From contig JANNWG010000076.1 in NCBI GenBank assembly GCA_031414695.1, positions 1 through 64,000 on the forward strand: a DNA stretch of 64,000 bases, read 5' to 3'. How positions within the stretch are numbered: the first letter of the stretch is position 1; each line of letters starts with the position of its first letter. The notes beneath the pieces are model-generated. The model saw nothing but the letters and a program-made list of their open reading frames with translations, searched no databases and was not told the origin of the DNA. This document shows, in pieces, positions 61,846 to 64,000 of the stretch. Both the position numbers and the translations under genes were made by a program. This DNA is from UKL13-2 sp031414695. GTDB taxonomy: Bacteria > Pseudomonadota > Gammaproteobacteria > Burkholderiales > Usitatibacteraceae.

Positions 61846-62910
61846 ATGATTATCGTCACAGGCGGGGCTGGCTTTATTGGCTCAAATTTTATTCGCGACT
61901 GGATGTCACACTCGAGCGAGCCTGTTATTAACTTAGATAAGCTGACCTATGCTGGTAACTTACAGTCGTTAGCAGATGTGGCGGAACGCGCTCAATATCG
62001 TTTCGTGCAGGCCGATATTGGAGATAGAGCGGTGATGGATGCATTGCTGAGCGAGACCCGTCCGCGCGCCATTGTTAATTTCGCCGCTGAGAGCCATGTT
62101 GATCGCTCAATTGCAGGGGCGGGTGAATTTATCGCCACCAATGTGGTGGGCACCTTTAATTTGCTTGAAGCCACGCGCTTTTATTTTGCAACACTCACTG
62201 ATGCGGAGAAAACTGCATTTCGCTTCTTACATGTATCGACCGATGAAGTGTATGGCTCACTAAGCATGGAGGATGCGGCCTTCACCGAAACGCATACTTA
62301 CGCGCCCAACAGCCCTTATTCAGCGTCTAAAGCAGCATCAGACCATTTAGTCCGCGCCCACCATCACACCTATGGCATGCCAGTCTTAACAACGAATTGC
62401 TCCAACAATTACGGGCCTTATCATTTCCCTGAAAAACTTATTCCGCTGATGATTACCCATGCGCTTACCGGCAAGGCACTGCCCGTTTATGGCGACGGTA
62501 AAAATGTGCGCGATTGGCTTTACGTGACAGATCATTGCTGCGCGATTCGGCTGGTATTGGAGAGCGGCCGCATTGGTGAAACTTATAATATTGGTGGCCG
62601 CAATGAGCGCAATAATTTAGAAGTGGTACATGCCATTTGTGACACATTGGATAAAGTAAAACCCCGTCAAGATGGGGCTTCATATCGCACGCAAATTCAA
62701 TTTGTAAAAGATCGCCCGGGCCATGACAGACGCTATGCGATTGACGCAACAAAATTAGAGAACGAGCTTGGCTGGCGCGCCAGCGAAGATTTTGAAAGCG
62801 GCTTGGAAAAAACCATTCGCTGGTATTTAAATAACCAAGCTTGGATTGATGGTGTAACTACCGGACAATATCGCGACTGGATTAATCAACAATATAGGAC
62901 CGCCGCATGA
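61846..62910 (+). CDS. rfbB: dTDP-glucose 4,6-dehydratase
   Basis: 354 residues. An extended SDR enzyme of dTDP-rhamnose synthesis. Motifs: IIVTGGAGFIGSNFIRDWMS, NFAAESHVDRSI, HVSTDEVYGSL with the catalytic Asp-Glu, and YSASKAASDHLVRAHHHTYG (YxxxK). It overlaps rfbA by 4 bases. Confidence 0.97.
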   Translation: MIIVTGGAGFIGSNFIRDWMSHSSEPVINLDKLTYAGNLQSLADVAERAQYRFVQADIGDRAVMDALLSETRPRAIVNFAAESHVDRSIAGAGEFIATNVVGTFNLLEATRFYFATLTDAEKTAFRFLHVSTDEVYGSLSMEDAAFTETHTYAPNSPYSASKAASDHLVRAHHHTYGMPVLTTNCSNNYGPYHFPEKLIPLMITHALTGKALPVYGDGKNVRDWLYVTDHCCAIRLVLESGRIGETYNIGGRNERNNLEVVHAICDTLDKVKPRQDGASYRTQIQFVKDRPGHDRRYAIDATKLENELGWRASEDFESGLEKTIRWYLNNQAWIDGVTTGQYRDWINQQYRTAA

Positions 62911-63785
62911 CACGCAAAGGCATCATCCTAGCAGGCGGCAGCGGCACGCGGCTTTATCCGGTAACGCAGGTGGTCTCCAAGCAACTGCTGCCCATTTACG
63001 ATAAGCCGATGGTCTACTACCCATTGACGACGTTAATGCTCTCGGGCATTCGCGATATCTTGATTATTTCCACTCCGCAAGACACGCCGCGTTTTAATGA
63101 GCTGCTTGGTGATGGTAAAAAGTGGGGGCTTAATCTTTCTTATGCAGTACAGCCCTCCCCTGATGGCCTTGCCCAAGCGTTTTTAATCGGCAAAGACTTT
63201 ATTGGCGATTTGCCTTCCACGTTAATTTTGGGCGACAACATTTTTTACGGCCATGATTTATCAACCATGTTGCAAAAAGCCGCTGCGCGCGAAAGTGGTG
63301 CCACTGTATTTGCTTACCCTGTTACTGACCCTGAACGTTATGGTGTGGCCGAATTTGACGCGTCAGGACGCGTGGTGTCATTAGAAGAAAAACCAGCAAA
63401 ACCAAAATCACGTTATGCGGTTACCGGCATTTATTTTTATGACAACCAAGTATGTCAATTAGCCGCGTCGTTAAAGCCTTCAGCGCGAGGTGAGTTGGAA
63501 ATTACCGATTTAAATCGACTTTATCTTGAGCGGAATCAGCTCAATTGCGAAAACATGGGGCGCGGTATGGCGTGGCTAGACACGGGTACCCACGAATCGC
63601 TGCTGGAAGCATCACAGTATATTGAAACCATTGAGCGTCGCCAAGGCTTAAAAATCGCCTGTCCAGAGGAGATTTCCTACCGTCAAGGCTGGATTGATGC
63701 GGCTGCTATTAAGCAGCTCGCCCAGCCGATGCTAAAAAATGCGTATGGTCAATATCTATTGCAACTCTTGACAGAGACTCATTGA
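62907..63785 (+). CDS. rfbA: glucose-1-phosphate thymidylyltransferase
   Basis: 292 residues. It makes dTDP-glucose, the first step of the pathway. Motifs: KGIILAGGSGTRLYPVTQVV, SKQLLPIYDKPMVYYPLTTL, LILGDNIFYGHDL and ITDLNRLYLERNQL. The length is that of the full tetrameric RmlA. Its stop overlaps the rfbC start (TGATG). Confidence 0.97.
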   Translation: MTRKGIILAGGSGTRLYPVTQVVSKQLLPIYDKPMVYYPLTTLMLSGIRDILIISTPQDTPRFNELLGDGKKWGLNLSYAVQPSPDGLAQAFLIGKDFIGDLPSTLILGDNIFYGHDLSTMLQKAAARESGATVFAYPVTDPERYGVAEFDASGRVVSLEEKPAKPKSRYAVTGIYFYDNQVCQLAASLKPSARGELEITDLNRLYLERNQLNCENMGRGMAWLDTGTHESLLEASQYIETIERRQGLKIACPEEISYRQGWIDAAAIKQLAQPMLKNAYGQYLLQLLTETH

Positions 63786-64000
63786 TGCGCGTGATTGACA
63801 CCAATATCGCGGATGTAAAAATTATTGCGCCGACCGTGTATGGCGACGAACGAGGTTTTTTTTACGAGAGTTTTAATCAATCAAAGTTCGTTCATTTGAC
63901 AGGCGTTACTGAGCCTTTCGTGCAAGACAATCACTCCAAAAGCGTGCGCGGCGTGTTACGTGGTTTGCATTATCAAATTGAGCAGGCGCAGGGCAAGTTA
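63785..64000 (+). CDS. rfbC: dTDP-4-dehydrorhamnose 3,5-epimerase (5' part, runs off the edge)
   Basis: 72 codons are present, reading MRVIDTNIADVKIIAPTVYG, DERGFFYESFNQSKF, FVQDNHSKSVRGVLRGLHYQ. The active-site neighbourhood DNHSKS and RGLHYQ is typical of RmlC. The rfbB-A-C order predicts rfbD next, outside the window, and a rhamnose-containing surface polysaccharide. Confidence 0.96.
   Translation, partial: MRVIDTNIADVKIIAPTVYGDERGFFYESFNQSKFVHLTGVTEPFVQDNHSKSVRGVLRGLHYQIEQAQGKL

Noticed and set aside
1..64000. tRNA, rRNA, CRISPR arrays, riboswitches and intact insertion sequences
   Set aside because: Looked for by eye in the gaps; none had convincing structure. A covariance-model scan would be needed to exclude small RNAs.

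Overview
The window looks like a chromosomal segment of a betaproteobacterium of middling G+C content. This rests on gene content and order, not on a marker-gene comparison: a hemCDXY run, a hisH-A / hisF-I-E set followed by a HIT gene and tatABC, argD-argF with argG nearby, glnA upstream of ntrBC, waaC-waaA, and betaproteobacterial families such as DUF3579. Almost all of it is housekeeping metabolism; the accessory material is three toxin-antitoxin modules, one broken gene and several families of small dispersed repeats.

Layout. 1-1045: edge of a gene, small peptides of uncertain status and a terminator. 1.1-11.5 kb (mostly minus strand): a Tat-exported PhoD phosphatase, a DUF2721 membrane protein, two coupled exported amidohydrolase-fold proteins, a GNAT, a GIY-YIG protein, a small lipoprotein, tag and a third exported amidohydrolase. 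11.5-15.7 kb: hemCDXY. 15.9-23.5 kb: an unknown protein, a 45-residue Cys-rich protein, a DUF2141 protein, a Tat-exported carotenoid oxygenase, an S41 peptidase and a 2TM/LytS/LytTR set. 23.5-31.6 kb: S1/P1 nuclease, tatCBA, HIT, hisE-I-F, then hipBA on the other strand, then hisA-H. 31.7-39.9 kb: rpsT, DUF3579, a YdhS-like flavoprotein, an RHH/PIN toxin-antitoxin pair, argD-argF, an unknown secreted protein and argG. 39.9-44.9 kb: yajQ, an amber-interrupted nuclease-like gene, vapBC, an amidotransferase, dusA and tsaC. 45-48.6 kb: DUF2256 / iron-sulfur (6-4) photolyase / FAD-domain photolyase-like protein / SDR, all overlapping. 48.7-56.9 kb: GNAT, CocE-type hydrolase, ntrC-ntrB, a DUF4124 protein and glnA. 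57-64 kb: aroE-mtgA, waaA-waaC, a glycosyltransferase and rfbBA(C), running off the edge.

How the parts connect. glnA carries a sigma-54 promoter and two NtrC-like half-site repeats, and its regulators NtrBC are encoded just downstream. The tatABC genes share the window with Tat-type leaders on PhoD and the carotenoid oxygenase. The waa and rfb genes build lipopolysaccharide core and dTDP-rhamnose. A palindromic element of about 50-65 bp recurs at least nine times, nearly always just after a stop codon.

The most interesting items are: a light-response operon whose third gene appears to carry its antenna-like alpha/beta domain after the FAD domain (apparent circular permutation) and whose SDR lacks the catalytic Tyr; hipBA lying in opposite orientation between hisA and hisF; a PD-(D/E)XK-like gene broken by one in-frame TAG; amidohydrolase-fold proteins that have lost their metal ligands; and the 3'-end palindrome family. 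No tRNA, rRNA, CRISPR array or intact insertion sequence was recognised.
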